Of a stretch of 64,000 bases of DNA, positions 15,668-24,521 are shown one piece after another (positions within the stretch are counted from its first letter, which is position 1; every line of letters begins with the position of its first letter). Made by a program: the position numbers and the translations under genes. The notes below the pieces were generated by a model. The model made no database searches and was not told where the DNA came from. It worked only from the letters and a program-made list of their open reading frames with translations. The DNA is from SZUA-430 sp040080835 (GTDB taxonomy: Bacteria; Pseudomonadota; Alphaproteobacteria; Micropepsales; Micropepsaceae), in NCBI GenBank assembly GCA_040080835.1, contig JBEBHP010000015.1:42966-106965 (forward strand), in the 5' to 3' direction.

Positions 15668-16540
15668 CTATCCGGCAAATCGATATGAGGGGCGGCCCTG
15701 CACGCCGAGGCCGCCTACCGCGAACGTGCCGCCCGCCAGGGGATTTCGCAACAGCTGTTCCTCTGAAAGGCCGATGCGTGCAGTCGTTACATAGAGCGTG
15801 TCGAGGTTGGTTCCACCAAAGCAGCAGCTTGTGACGTTGGGTGCCGGCAGTTCGAGGACGCGATCGACGGTGCCGTCAGGGCGGTATCTCGTGATGCGTC
15901 CTGCACCCCAATGTGCGCCCCACAAATGATCTGCTGCATCGAGACACAATCCGTCTGGCCAGCCATCTGCTTCGGGGAGCCTTGCAAAGACGCGACGCAG
16001 TCCTGGTGTGCCTTTCTCGAGGTTGTAGCTGTGCTGCCAGATGATGCGCGCGGCGGAGTCCACGACATAGAGCCTGCTTGCCTCCGCGTTCCAGCGGACG
16101 CCGTTCGTGATGATGAAACCTGCCTGGAAGCGCTGCACGTTGCCGTCGGGGTCGAGGCGGAAGAGATCGCCTGTCGGTGATTTCTCGAGGTCGTCCATCG
16201 TGCCTGCCCAGAAGCGGCCCTTCGCATCGCAGGCGCCATCGTTGAACCTGTTGTCGGGCAGGTTCTTTTCCGGCCGGTTGATGACCTCTACCGAGTTGTC
16301 TTCAAGGTCGACGAACGCAAAACCCGGCTTCATTGCTGCGACAAGCCCGCCCCTGCTTCGAAAGGCGATTGCACCAACACGATAGGGCATCACCCAGGAT
16401 CTGGTTTCTCCGGTCTTTGGATCAAGGCGCCAGATTGCCGGCGCCTTGATGTCGACCCAGTAAAGGCACTGGGATTTCTCGTCCCACAGCGGGCCCTCGC
16501 CCAGGATGCACCTGGTGTCGGCAACGCACTCGATCTTCAT
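15668..16540 (-). CDS. SMP-30/gluconolactonase-family lactonase
   Basis: A 290-residue six-bladed propeller enzyme. Seen: N-terminal LGEGPLWDEKSQCLYWVDI with the metal-ligand Glu, NDGACDAKGRFWAGTM, the ITNGVRWNAEASRLYVVDS motif carrying the metal-binding Asn and Asp, and PDGLCLDAADHLWGAHWGAGRITRY. Known: hydrolyses sugar lactones to aldonic acids using a divalent metal. It is preceded by an MFS transporter (6-base gap) and an SDR dehydrogenase. The inferred pathway is uptake, oxidation of a sugar to its lactone, then ring opening; the sugar is unknown. Confidence 0.88.
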   Translation of the reverse strand: MKIECVADTRCILGEGPLWDEKSQCLYWVDIKAPAIWRLDPKTGETRSWVMPYRVGAIAFRSRGGLVAAMKPGFAFVDLEDNSVEVINRPEKNLPDNRFNDGACDAKGRFWAGTMDDLEKSPTGDLFRLDPDGNVQRFQAGFIITNGVRWNAEASRLYVVDSAARIIWQHSYNLEKGTPGLRRVFARLPEADGWPDGLCLDAADHLWGAHWGAGRITRYRPDGTVDRVLELPAPNVTSCCFGGTNLDTLYVTTARIGLSEEQLLRNPLAGGTFAVGGLGVQGRPSYRFAG

Positions 16541-16546
16541 GCGGCC

Positions 16547-17905
16547 TCAGGCATTGGCTGCACGCTCGAGATCTGCCTTGAGTGTCCGGGGCGCCACCCA
16601 GTAGTGCCACGCGCCCCACAGGCCCAGGCTTGAGAATATGAAGAGTGCGTAACGAACCGCATCTTCGTGGAAGATCGGCGTCAGGGCGTCAGCGATGATG
16701 CCGACCAGAAGCGGACCGGCGCCAAGCCCGACCAGATTGATGACAAACAGCAGGAGGGCTGCTGCCGTCGCGCGCATGCGCACGCCGACGAGGTTCTGGA
16801 CGAGCGCAAAGGTCGGCGCGAGATAGAGCCCAGCGACCAGGATTGATACGGTCATCAGCCAGAGCACGGTGGTAGTGTCGTTGAGCATGTACTGGGCCAC
16901 CGTAAAGGGCACCGATATCACAATTGCCGCGGTGACAACCCACGCACTCCAGCCAGGGTTTCGTTTGGAAAGCACGTCGGCGAGATAGCCGCCCAGGAAT
17001 GTGCCGATTGCCGACACCACTCCCGTCTGCAGGGCAAGGTAATTTGCCACCACGCCAAGTGACAGATGGTGCGAATACTGCAGGAACGCCGCTGTAAATG
17101 TCAGACCACCGTAGCCCACTGCCGTGATCAGCGTCGCGCCGATGACAGTGTGCACGAGCGACGGCTGGGACAACATGAAGCGGGCGACTTCGAGCGGGCC
17201 CGGCACTGTTGCCTTTTCATCAAGGCCTCCATCGCTGTGGCCACGCGGTGGCTCCTTGAAGACGAAGGCAAAATAGATCGCCAGTAAAATTCCGGGGACA
17301 CCTAAAACATAAAAGGCTGCGCGCCAGCCGAATTCGCCTCCGATCTGGCCGCCGACAAGGTTGCCAAGTGCGGTGCCCAGCGGCACGCCAAGCGCATAGA
17401 TGGCAAGGGCAGTGCCGCGCTGGTTAAGTGAATACAGGTCCGAGATCATCGAGTGTGACGGCGGGCTGCCGCCGGCCTCGCCCACGCCCACGCCGACGCG
17501 CGCGAGTGCGAGCTGCCAGAAGCCCGCAGCGAAGCCGCAAAGTGTGGTCATGACCGACCACACTGTCATCGATGCGATCAGGATCCACTTGCGGCTGACA
17601 CGGTCCGCAAGCACCGCAATCGGTATCCCGAGGGTTGCATAGAACAGTGCGAACGAGAGACCCGAAAGGAAACCGAAGGCCGACTTGCTGATCTGCATGT
17701 CCTGCATGATCTGCACCGCGAGGACGTTCAGGATCTGGCGGTCTGCGTAGTTCGAGATGTAGACGATCAGCAGAAGGACCAGTGTGAACGTCCGAGGTGA
17801 CATGAAGCCTGCCTTGACTACATGCACTGCGTCCGACTGGGGCGGCGAGGCCCCACCCGTTGCTTCCGTCATAAGCGCTCTCCCGGTATTATCTGTTTGC
17901 GCCAC
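16547..17905 (-). CDS. MFS transporter, spinster-like
   Basis: A 452-residue major-facilitator protein with about 12 hydrophobic helices. Seen: the loop motif LADRVSRKWILI after helix 2, motif RVGVGVGEAGGSPPSHSMISDLY in helix 4, and the repeat motif in the second half (GGYLADVLSKRNPG). This N-terminal pattern (YADRQILNVLAVQIMQDMQ) is typical of the proteobacterial spinster-like subfamily often linked to organic-acid or sugar-acid catabolism. It lies between an SDR dehydrogenase and an SMP-30 lactonase, so its likely job is substrate uptake for that pathway. Confidence 0.88.
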   Translation of the reverse strand: MAQTDNTGRALMTEATGGASPPQSDAVHVVKAGFMSPRTFTLVLLLIVYISNYADRQILNVLAVQIMQDMQISKSAFGFLSGLSFALFYATLGIPIAVLADRVSRKWILIASMTVWSVMTTLCGFAAGFWQLALARVGVGVGEAGGSPPSHSMISDLYSLNQRGTALAIYALGVPLGTALGNLVGGQIGGEFGWRAAFYVLGVPGILLAIYFAFVFKEPPRGHSDGGLDEKATVPGPLEVARFMLSQPSLVHTVIGATLITAVGYGGLTFTAAFLQYSHHLSLGVVANYLALQTGVVSAIGTFLGGYLADVLSKRNPGWSAWVVTAAIVISVPFTVAQYMLNDTTTVLWLMTVSILVAGLYLAPTFALVQNLVGVRMRATAAALLLFVINLVGLGAGPLLVGIIADALTPIFHEDAVRYALFIFSSLGLWGAWHYWVAPRTLKADLERAANA

Positions 17906-17936
17906 AATGGCGGTTTGGCGGGCGAATGCAAGCGGT

Positions 17937-18692
17937 TCAGGTCCAGCCTCCGTCGACGATGAAGTTCTGTGCTGTCACCATGCGGCTGTCGTCGGCTGCA
18001 AGCCAGAGCACCATGCGCGCCACGTCTTCGGGGTAGAGCTTGTCTGGCAGGCACTGGTTCTTCGCAATGTCGACTTCGCCCTCTCTGGTCAGCCAAAGCC
18101 TGATCTGGCGCTCTGTCATGATCCATCCGGGGACGACACAGTTCACCCGGATGTGATCGGGGCCGAGGTCGCGTGCGAGGCCTCGTGTCAGGCCCTGGAT
18201 CGCAGACTTGGCGGTCACGTAGGCCGGCATGTTGCCGAGCGATAGCATCCAGCTGACCGAGCCCATGTTGATGATGGAGCCGCGCTTGCGGGCGCGCATG
18301 ACGGGTGCAACGGACTGGGAGGCAAAAAATTGGTGGCGCAGGTTGGTGGCCATTCGCTCGTCCCAGAATTCGGGTGTCACATCCTCGATGGCGTGGCGGT
18401 CGTCGCGTGCCGCGTTGTTGACGAGGGCGAGCGTGGGACCGAGGTCGTTCTGGAGAGTTGCGATGGCAGCCTTGAGTGCAGAGACGTCACGCAGGTCACA
18501 GGCGACGAAGCGGGCGCCGGTGCCGGCTTCCAGCGCATTGCCTTCCTCCTCGTCGATGTCGAGGAAGCCCACGCGGGCGCCCTGACCTGCGAAGTGCTCA
18601 ACGATCGAGGCGCCGATGCCGGTGGCGCCGCCGGTGACGATGACGGCTTCACCCTTCAAAGAGGGGTAGCTTGCAAAAGGTGACAGTGTCAC
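17937..18692 (-). CDS. SDR-family NAD(P)-dependent dehydrogenase
   Basis: A 251-residue classical short-chain dehydrogenase. Seen: nucleotide-binding TGGATGIG near residue 22, acidic LDIDEEE after beta-2 (suggesting NAD preference), NNAARDD, catalytic Ser (GSVSWMLS) and YVTAK. With the following MFS and SMP-30 genes it probably oxidises an aldose to its lactone. The start is GTG at 18692, which falls inside a perfect palindrome (AAGGTGACA-G-TGTCACCTT on the plus strand). No good ribosome-binding site precedes it. Confidence 0.88.
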   Translation of the reverse strand: MTLSPFASYPSLKGEAVIVTGGATGIGASIVEHFAGQGARVGFLDIDEEEGNALEAGTGARFVACDLRDVSALKAAIATLQNDLGPTLALVNNAARDDRHAIEDVTPEFWDERMATNLRHQFFASQSVAPVMRARKRGSIINMGSVSWMLSLGNMPAYVTAKSAIQGLTRGLARDLGPDHIRVNCVVPGWIMTERQIRLWLTREGEVDIAKNQCLPDKLYPEDVARMVLWLAADDSRMVTAQNFIVDGGWT

Positions 18693-18696
18693 CTTG
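18676..18696. promoter_or_regulatory. Palindrome across the SDR start codon
   Basis: AAGGTGACA and TGTCACCTT form 9-bp perfect arms around one central base, overlapping the GTG start of the SDR gene. A second half-site AAAGGTGACA occurs about 60 bases upstream (near 18740). A dimeric regulator binding here would block both transcription and translation of the sugar-oxidation operon. Confidence 0.4.
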
Positions 18697-18914
18697 TTTG
18701 TCTCGTCATTTTTGGCCTGCCCAAGCGATTGAAATGGTTAAAAGGTGACAAAAATGTACGAAGGTTGCCATTGAGTGTCTCACTGGAAAGTTCTGATTTT
18801 TAGTCGAGAATTTCGGCTGTCACAGGCTTTCTGTCCTCTTGCTCCCACACTACCAGCCCTTCAAATCCAGTCAAGAACATATTGTGAACATTCTGACGCA
18901 TGTTGACCCTGACT

Positions 18915-20138
18915 CTATTGGTCAGGCTCGTATTTTCCAATCTGGATGTGGTTCGGCGTCAACCGACCTATCCAGTAGCAAAGCTCCGACGGATGCGAGA
19001 CCGGCCAGACGGCAAAGTCGCAAGACTTGCCGACGGTCAGCGTGCCGATGATGTCCAGCATGTCCAGTGCGCGCGCAGCATTTCGTGTCACGCCAGCCAA
19101 TACCTCTTCGGGTGTCAACCGGAACAGCGTGCAGGCCATCGCCATGACGCTCAGCAGCGACGTCACCGGCGAGGTACCTGGATTGCAGTCTGTCGCTATC
19201 GCGATCGGGACATTATGCTTGCGCAGCAGATCTACCGGCGGAACTGTTGTCTCGCGCAAGTAGAAGAAGGCGGCAGGCAACAGGACCGCTACTGTCCCCG
19301 CCTTCGCCATGGCCGCGATGCCCGCTTCTCTTGCGTGTTCCAGGTGGTCGGCGGACAGCGATCGGAATTCCGCTGCGAGGCCTGCCCCGCCGGTGTCCGA
19401 CAACTGGTCTGCGTGCAGCTTTGTTTTGAGGCCCAATGCGGTGGCCGCCCTGAAGAACTGACGGGTTTCGCCCGGCGTGAAGGCAATTCCTTCGCAATAT
19501 GCATCGACGGCAGTGGCCAAGTGTGAACGTGCGACGGCCTCCAGAACCGGACCTGACATTTCATCCACAAAAGTCTTGCGATTGACACCCGGTGGCAGAG
19601 CGTGCAGACCGAGAAATGTTGATGACAAGCGGAAGCCGGACTTTTGCGCAGCCCGTTTTGCCGCGCTGAGCAATCGAAGCTCGCTTTCCTGATCGAGACC
19701 GTAACCCGACTTGATTTCAATGGTCGTGACGCCTTCGCTGCCGAGCGCTTCCAGACGGCCAATGCATTCCTCGGTCAGTGTGGCTTCATGCGCGTCCCGT
19801 GTGGCGCGTACCGTCGACATGATACCTCCGCCCGCGCGGGAAATATCTTCATAGGATTTTCCCTGCAGGCGCATTTCAAACTCGGTTGCCCTGTTGCCAG
19901 CGAACACCATGTGGGTGTGGCAGTCGATGAGACCCGGCGTGATCCAGGCGTTGTCTGCATCGGTGACTTCGTCTGCCAAGGCCTCCGGCTTGCCGGGCAG
20001 CTCGCTCATGGGACCGGCGAATGTGATGAGGCCGTCTTTGCTGCCGAGAGCCGCGTTCTCAATCGCGCCATAGGGAACAGTGCCTTCGCGCATGGTTGCG
20101 AGACGAGCGTTGATCCAGAGGTGATCCCATTTTTCCAT
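18915..20138 (-). CDS. hutI: Imidazolonepropionase
   Basis: A 407-residue amidohydrolase that opens 4-imidazolone-5-propionate to N-formimidoyl-glutamate, the third step of histidine breakdown. Seen: metal-binding PGLIDCHTHMVFAGNR, IEIKSGYGLD, KLHADQLSDTGGAGLAAEF with the active-site His, and IATDCNPGTSP with the metal-ligand Asp; GVTRNAARALDM is the usual C-terminal segment. Start chosen at ATG 20138 because the family begins there and 407 residues is the usual size; the open frame runs much further upstream but through the divergent hutF gene. It is divergent from hutF. Confidence 0.93.
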   Translation of the reverse strand: MEKWDHLWINARLATMREGTVPYGAIENAALGSKDGLITFAGPMSELPGKPEALADEVTDADNAWITPGLIDCHTHMVFAGNRATEFEMRLQGKSYEDISRAGGGIMSTVRATRDAHEATLTEECIGRLEALGSEGVTTIEIKSGYGLDQESELRLLSAAKRAAQKSGFRLSSTFLGLHALPPGVNRKTFVDEMSGPVLEAVARSHLATAVDAYCEGIAFTPGETRQFFRAATALGLKTKLHADQLSDTGGAGLAAEFRSLSADHLEHAREAGIAAMAKAGTVAVLLPAAFFYLRETTVPPVDLLRKHNVPIAIATDCNPGTSPVTSLLSVMAMACTLFRLTPEEVLAGVTRNAARALDMLDIIGTLTVGKSCDFAVWPVSHPSELCYWIGRLTPNHIQIGKYEPDQ

Positions 20139-20208
20139 TGCGGGATATTGGCATAACGGACAAGTCGCGGTCATCCACGAAATGTTTTGATCGACAAAAA
20201 GTCGTGGG

Positions 20209-20228
20209 TGGTCCGCCTTTGCGGACCA
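20209..20228. promoter_or_regulatory. 20-nt hairpin repeat, copy 2, in hutI-hutF divergent region
   Basis: TGGTCCGC-CTTT-GCGGACCA followed by TGACATTATGGG, matching the hairpin at 51-70 that is followed by TGACGATTGGGG. It lies between the divergent hutI and hutF starts, about 20 bases before the hutF ATG. It is either a dispersed repeat or an operator; being found also at an unrelated locus favours the repeat. Confidence 0.45.
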
Positions 20229-20246
20229 TGACATTATGGGAGTGAA

Positions 20247-21611
20247 ATGGCTGGTGATCGCATGTACTTCCACGCAACGCATGCCCTGTTGCCCGATGGC
20301 GTTCGCGCTGATGTGCGGATCGAGATTGAAGGCGGCCTGATTCGCTCGGTCGGCGGAGCGGTCGTACCTTCGGATACGCGCATTCACGGGCTGGTGCTTC
20401 CCGGCATGGCGAACGTTCACAGCCATGCTTTCCAGCGGGCGATGGCGGGACTTGCCGAATGGGACGCGGGCGGGCGCGACAATTTCTGGAGCTGGCGGGA
20501 AGCGATGTATCGCTTTGCCGAGCGGCTCGATCCGACAACACAGCTTGCGATCGCGCGATTTCTTTACGTGGAGATGCTGAAGGCCGGCTACACGTCGGTG
20601 GGCGAGTTCCACTATCTGCACAACAAACCTGGCGGTGCGGCCTATGCGTCGCCGGTTTCCATGGCTGAGGCGATTGCGCAGGCGGCGTTTGAGAGTGGCA
20701 TCGGGCTCACGATGCTGCCGACGCTGTACGTCGCTGGCGGCGCGGACGGGCGCGAGCTGAATGCCAGACAGAAGAGGTTCGGCAAATCGGTCGAGCAGAT
20801 CCTGCGGATGCGCGAGGACCTGCGTGGCACGCCTGGCATTGGCGCGATGGGACTTGCGCTCCATTCGCTGCGTGCCGTGCCACCGGAACTCATGCATCAG
20901 GCTATCGACGCGATCGAGGCCACCTCACCCATTCACATTCACGCCGCGGAGCAGGTTGGCGAAGTGGACGAAAGTCTCGCCGCGTTTGGCGAGCGGCCGG
21001 TCGAATATCTCATCAACGAATTCGGCATCGACGAGCGCTGGTGCCTTGTCCATTCCACGCATCTGTCAGAGAGCGAAACGCATGACCTCGCGGAAAGCGG
21101 TGCCGTTGCGGGTCTTTGTCCGACAACCGAAGGCAATCTTGGCGACGGGATATTTCCGCTTGCGGACTATCTTGCCACCGGCGATTCGATCGCGATCGGG
21201 GGCGACAGTCACGTCTGCGTCGACCCCGCCGAGGAACTGCGGCTGATGGAGTATTCCCAACGCCTAACCCACCGGCGGCGTAACGTCAGCGCCTCACGCG
21301 GCGAGCCGCACACGGGAGCGCGGTTGTGGAACATGACCGCGCGCAGTGGCGCCCGTGCGCTGGCGCTCAACAGCGGCATGATTGCGCCGGGGCGGCGGGC
21401 GGATCTCGTTGTGGTTGATACTGAGCATGTGTCGCTTGCCGGGCGGGATGGGGCGCAGGCGCTGGACAGTTATGTGTTCGTGGCGGGCAAAAGTGCCGTG
21501 CGGGATGTGATGGTTGGTGGGGTGTGGGTCGTGAAGGAGCGCGTGCATGCGGGCGAGCGGGAGGCCGAGGGGGCTTATCGGGAGGCGGTGAAGCGGATTT
21601 TGGCGGGGTGA
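20247..21611 (+). CDS. hutF: Formimidoylglutamate deiminase
   Basis: A 454-residue amidohydrolase converting N-formimidoyl-L-glutamate to N-formyl-L-glutamate and ammonia. Seen: zinc-binding GMANVHSHAFQRAMAGLAEWD, HIHAAEQVGEVDES, LVHSTHLSESE, and GGDSHVCVDPAEELRLMEYSQRL. The HSHAFQRAM motif and the length match HutF well. Together with HutG it makes the five-step route in which N-formylglutamate, not formamide, is the intermediate. It is the only hut gene here on the plus strand, facing away from hutI across a 108-base promoter region. Confidence 0.93.
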   Translation: MAGDRMYFHATHALLPDGVRADVRIEIEGGLIRSVGGAVVPSDTRIHGLVLPGMANVHSHAFQRAMAGLAEWDAGGRDNFWSWREAMYRFAERLDPTTQLAIARFLYVEMLKAGYTSVGEFHYLHNKPGGAAYASPVSMAEAIAQAAFESGIGLTMLPTLYVAGGADGRELNARQKRFGKSVEQILRMREDLRGTPGIGAMGLALHSLRAVPPELMHQAIDAIEATSPIHIHAAEQVGEVDESLAAFGERPVEYLINEFGIDERWCLVHSTHLSESETHDLAESGAVAGLCPTTEGNLGDGIFPLADYLATGDSIAIGGDSHVCVDPAEELRLMEYSQRLTHRRRNVSASRGEPHTGARLWNMTARSGARALALNSGMIAPGRRADLVVVDTEHVSLAGRDGAQALDSYVFVAGKSAVRDVMVGGVWVVKERVHAGEREAEGAYREAVKRILAG

Positions 21612-21619
21612 AGAAGGGG

Positions 21620-21862
21620 TCTCACGCGAAGCAGTGAGGCAGAAGAAGCAAGAATTCACGCGAAATCGCCAAAAAGAATAAAGTCGCAAAAAAAGTTTCA
21701 AGAGTAGAAACCTTCGCGCTGCAGACAACTTGTCTGGCGCGCAAAGCGCGCCAAAAGGAAGTTTCCGAGCGGCAAATGCCTGCAGCAAAAAGCTGATTTC
21801 GCGTTTTTATTCCTTTAGCGTTTTCGCGTGATCCCTTTCTTCTTCGCGGCGTCGCGTGAGAG
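21620..21862. repeat. Large palindromic repeat element, copy 1
   Basis: About 243 bp with imperfect overall inverted symmetry: starts TCTCACGCGAAG, ends TCGCGTGAGA. Nested inside are TTCACGCGAAATCGC versus TTAGCGTTTTCGCGTGA, AATAAA versus TTTATTCC, and a central GGCGCGC-AAA-GCGCGCC at 21736-21752. A second member with the same outer and inner blocks is at 27861-28073. It lies between hutF and the DUF3604 gene (convergent), so it could act as a bidirectional terminator. No ORF is supported inside. Confidence 0.8.
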
Positions 21863-21870
21863 CTACTTTC

Positions 21871-24147
21871 CTACCTGTAATCCACATAGATCGGTGAGGA
21901 CCAGGCGCGGGGCTCAGCGGGGGCGGTGCAGTCGCTCTTGCCGGAACGGTAGTCGCCGAAGCAGAGGTTGACCTTCACGCATTTGCCGCTGGCGTCTTTT
22001 TCACACTTGAGCGGGTCGGCGTTGATCATCGGTTCCGGCTCCTGGATCGCTTTCACGTAGTAGAGCGCATCGCGCTTGCCTGCGGCATAGTCAGCGTCCT
22101 CGAAGGTGAAGTTGCATGAACCGTCGGTGCTGGGTTCGCACTGGTGGACCATGTAGCGATCCTGAACCAGCGTCGACAATTCTTCACCCGGCTTGGTCTG
22201 CGGGCGGATGCGGACAACTTCGATGCGGGTGATCCTGTTGCGGACGTCGCTCGGGTTATAGCACTCACCCGAGCAGATCTTCTCGACGCGGGACTTGTCG
22301 AGGCCCTGATCCGTAAACGCCGGACAACCCGGTTTCTGCTTGAAGGACCCGACTGCGCGGACTTCGAATTTCGGTGACGCCTGATCACTCAGTCGCGCGC
22401 CCATCGGCACCTTCTCGCCATTCCTTCCTATTGCGTGGAACCAGAGCAGTATCTTCTGACCCGACGTGCCGTAGGTTTCGCGGCGCTGCATTGCGTCCCA
22501 GATGCCATCACGGGTTCGCGCATGGGCGTGGACGGCTGCGAGACCTCCGGTCAGCAGGAAGGCGGCCTGGCGCTCTGCTTCTGATGTCTGCAGTCCTGGA
22601 AGCTTGGCGATCTCTTCGGCGGTGAAGTTCCGCGGCACCGGGACTTCATCGCCATCCTTTGGCAACAATGTCTGGCGCCAGGCTTCTGTCAGCGGTCCGG
22701 TTGCTTCGGTGTTTTCGTGGCGGTCAACCTGCTTGTAGCCTGTGCCCGGCCTTGCACGATGGTTGTCGCTTGAAGCGATGAAGCCCCACTGGAAGCGCGT
22801 GACCTGGGCTGCGTCATCCGAGAAATGAGAGGTCGCGAGGCCTGCCTGCACCGAAGTGCCCGGGCGGAAGTTGAAGGCCGGCAGGAAACAGTCCGTGCAT
22901 TGGCCGGAGTCCAGCCAGTCTTCCGTCTTGGCACCGGCGACGGTCATGTGACCTGCCGCGTGCATGTCGACATAGCTCTGGCGTGCCTTGGCCGCGTTTG
23001 CCTGGCAGGTCGCTTCATCCTTGTTTGCCTCATGGCAGCGTTCGAGGATGATCTCGCCCGCGCGCCAGCAGCTTGGGAGGTAGTCCCTGGTGGGTTCCGG
23101 GCATGTCGCCGTGCCGTCAGCCCCGATCTTCACGTCGTGCCAGCTGCGATATTCTTCCGAGTTCCCGTGACCGGAATAGACTTCGATCAACGGGAACCTG
23201 TCGGGGCGCTCTGCCGGGTCCAGCGCCTTGGCCCATGTGGTGCCGGCTGGCGTGTAGAAGCCCCATGACGTGCCGTGCGGTATGATGAGTGGCGACAGTT
23301 TCTGCTCGTCGAACAGCTTGCGCACAAGGTCGCCGGGCTCGGCTGCCGTTTCCATGCACTCCTTCGGCAGTTCATTCGATGGCGAGTTTGCGTCGCACAC
23401 AGGCGTACCTGCCGTGATCGCGAGGAACTTGTTGTAGTCGAAATAGGACTGGCGATGCTTGAAGTCTCCAACGACGACGAGCGGCGTGATCGGTTGCGAC
23501 AGGCGCTTGGCCGTGCCACCGTCCTTGTCGCCTGTGCCGATCGCGCGCGCTGCAACCTTGTCGTCGTCGAGATCCCTGAAGATGACATTCTTGTGGCCGA
23601 AATGGGTTTCGGGTGTGCGGCCCACTTGCGTCCATTCGAAGCCGATGAATGACACGAGATCCGGATTCACATCGGTGCCAGACACTTTCTGGCAGGCGCG
23701 AACGGTGTCCTTGATCATCTTCCAGCGTGACGGGGTGATCGACTCAGCGTGATCGGTCGAGGCCCAGAAGTCGAGCGCCGAACAGTAACGGGCGAAGTCA
23801 CACGCGTCGGCCAGCGGGTGCACGCCTGCCCCGCCCAGCAATGGCAGCGAATACTGGAAGGCATCGACCGAGATCGTCGTGTGGACATGCAGGTCACCGA
23901 AGAGAATCTGGTCCTCGTCGCCGTCAGGGAACGTGGCCTTGTCAGCGGCGGCGCGCGCGGCGATCACTTCAGCGGGGACAGCCTTGCCTTCAATCCTGCC
24001 GGCGTCGTGCTCGACGCCGAACCAGCCGCCGCGGGCGCTCATCCAGAACAGTCCTCCGCCTGCTACCATGACTACAAGCAGGATGGCGATGCCAGTGAGA
24101 ATGCGGCGCATGAGTGAAAGCCCCGGGATATTGATTGCCCGGTTCAC
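21871..24147 (-). CDS. DUF3604 secreted metallo-protein
   Basis: A 758-residue protein. Seen: an N-terminal membrane anchor/signal (RRILTGIAILLVVMVAGGGLFWMSA, about residues 14-38), then a DUF3604 domain with PHP-like metal motifs: ILFGDLHVHTTIS, LDFWASTDHAESI, LIIPHGTSWGF and SSDNHRARPGTGY. The family is common in environmental proteobacteria and is of unknown activity, thought to be a periplasmic metal-dependent hydrolase. Several cysteines in the C-terminal third (CEKDASGKCVKVNLC) could form disulfides, consistent with an extracytoplasmic location. It sits in the hut region, but nothing ties it to histidine metabolism. Start may be the second Met, 12 residues in. Confidence 0.82.
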   Translation of the reverse strand: MNRAINIPGLSLMRRILTGIAILLVVMVAGGGLFWMSARGGWFGVEHDAGRIEGKAVPAEVIAARAAADKATFPDGDEDQILFGDLHVHTTISVDAFQYSLPLLGGAGVHPLADACDFARYCSALDFWASTDHAESITPSRWKMIKDTVRACQKVSGTDVNPDLVSFIGFEWTQVGRTPETHFGHKNVIFRDLDDDKVAARAIGTGDKDGGTAKRLSQPITPLVVVGDFKHRQSYFDYNKFLAITAGTPVCDANSPSNELPKECMETAAEPGDLVRKLFDEQKLSPLIIPHGTSWGFYTPAGTTWAKALDPAERPDRFPLIEVYSGHGNSEEYRSWHDVKIGADGTATCPEPTRDYLPSCWRAGEIILERCHEANKDEATCQANAAKARQSYVDMHAAGHMTVAGAKTEDWLDSGQCTDCFLPAFNFRPGTSVQAGLATSHFSDDAAQVTRFQWGFIASSDNHRARPGTGYKQVDRHENTEATGPLTEAWRQTLLPKDGDEVPVPRNFTAEEIAKLPGLQTSEAERQAAFLLTGGLAAVHAHARTRDGIWDAMQRRETYGTSGQKILLWFHAIGRNGEKVPMGARLSDQASPKFEVRAVGSFKQKPGCPAFTDQGLDKSRVEKICSGECYNPSDVRNRITRIEVVRIRPQTKPGEELSTLVQDRYMVHQCEPSTDGSCNFTFEDADYAAGKRDALYYVKAIQEPEPMINADPLKCEKDASGKCVKVNLCFGDYRSGKSDCTAPAEPRAWSSPIYVDYR

Positions 24148-24182
24148 TCATAGCGCAGATCAGGAATAGTGCAAACGCGTGA

Positions 24183-24521
24183 TCAGCGATTGCTCGCGTT
24201 GAAGTGCCACTGGGCGAGGCAAAGGTGGAGAATGTGGATCAGGAGAAACAGCATTGCTATACTTGGCAAGGCAGAAACCAGCCTCTGGTGTTCGCTGTCT
24301 GCGAACAATGGAATGATTGCCAGTGACATAGCAGCCAGAGTCAAGACAGGCACGAACAGAACGGCAGCCGCTTTCGGCGCCGTCCATGTCGGTTGACCGG
24401 TAAGGCCCCACTGCATGGGGACACGGGCGTCTTTGGGGAATATCAAGTAGGCGATCAGTGAGATTGCCAGCATTGCCACGAAGGTTGCGCCCATGACAAC
24501 GAAAGGATCTTGTTGGGTCAT
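24183..24521 (-). CDS. Small integral membrane protein (DUF1648-like)
   Basis: A 112-residue protein with three predicted membrane helices (about residues 10-28, 52-70 and 82-102). The segment IFPKDARVPMQWGLTGQPTWTAPKAAAVLFVPVL resembles the DUF1648 motif, in which P-x-x-W/H-x-x-x-G-x-x-x is followed by a helix. Its ATG overlaps the stop of the VOC gene by 4 bases, so it is cotranslated with it. Function unknown. Confidence 0.72.
   Translation of the reverse strand: MTQQDPFVVMGATFVAMLAISLIAYLIFPKDARVPMQWGLTGQPTWTAPKAAAVLFVPVLTLAAMSLAIIPLFADSEHQRLVSALPSIAMLFLLIHILHLCLAQWHFNASNR

Noticed and set aside
20139..20897. Extension of hutI to a 660-residue protein
   Set aside because: The added part is antisense to hutF and shows no similarity to the enzyme; the usual HutI start is at 20138.
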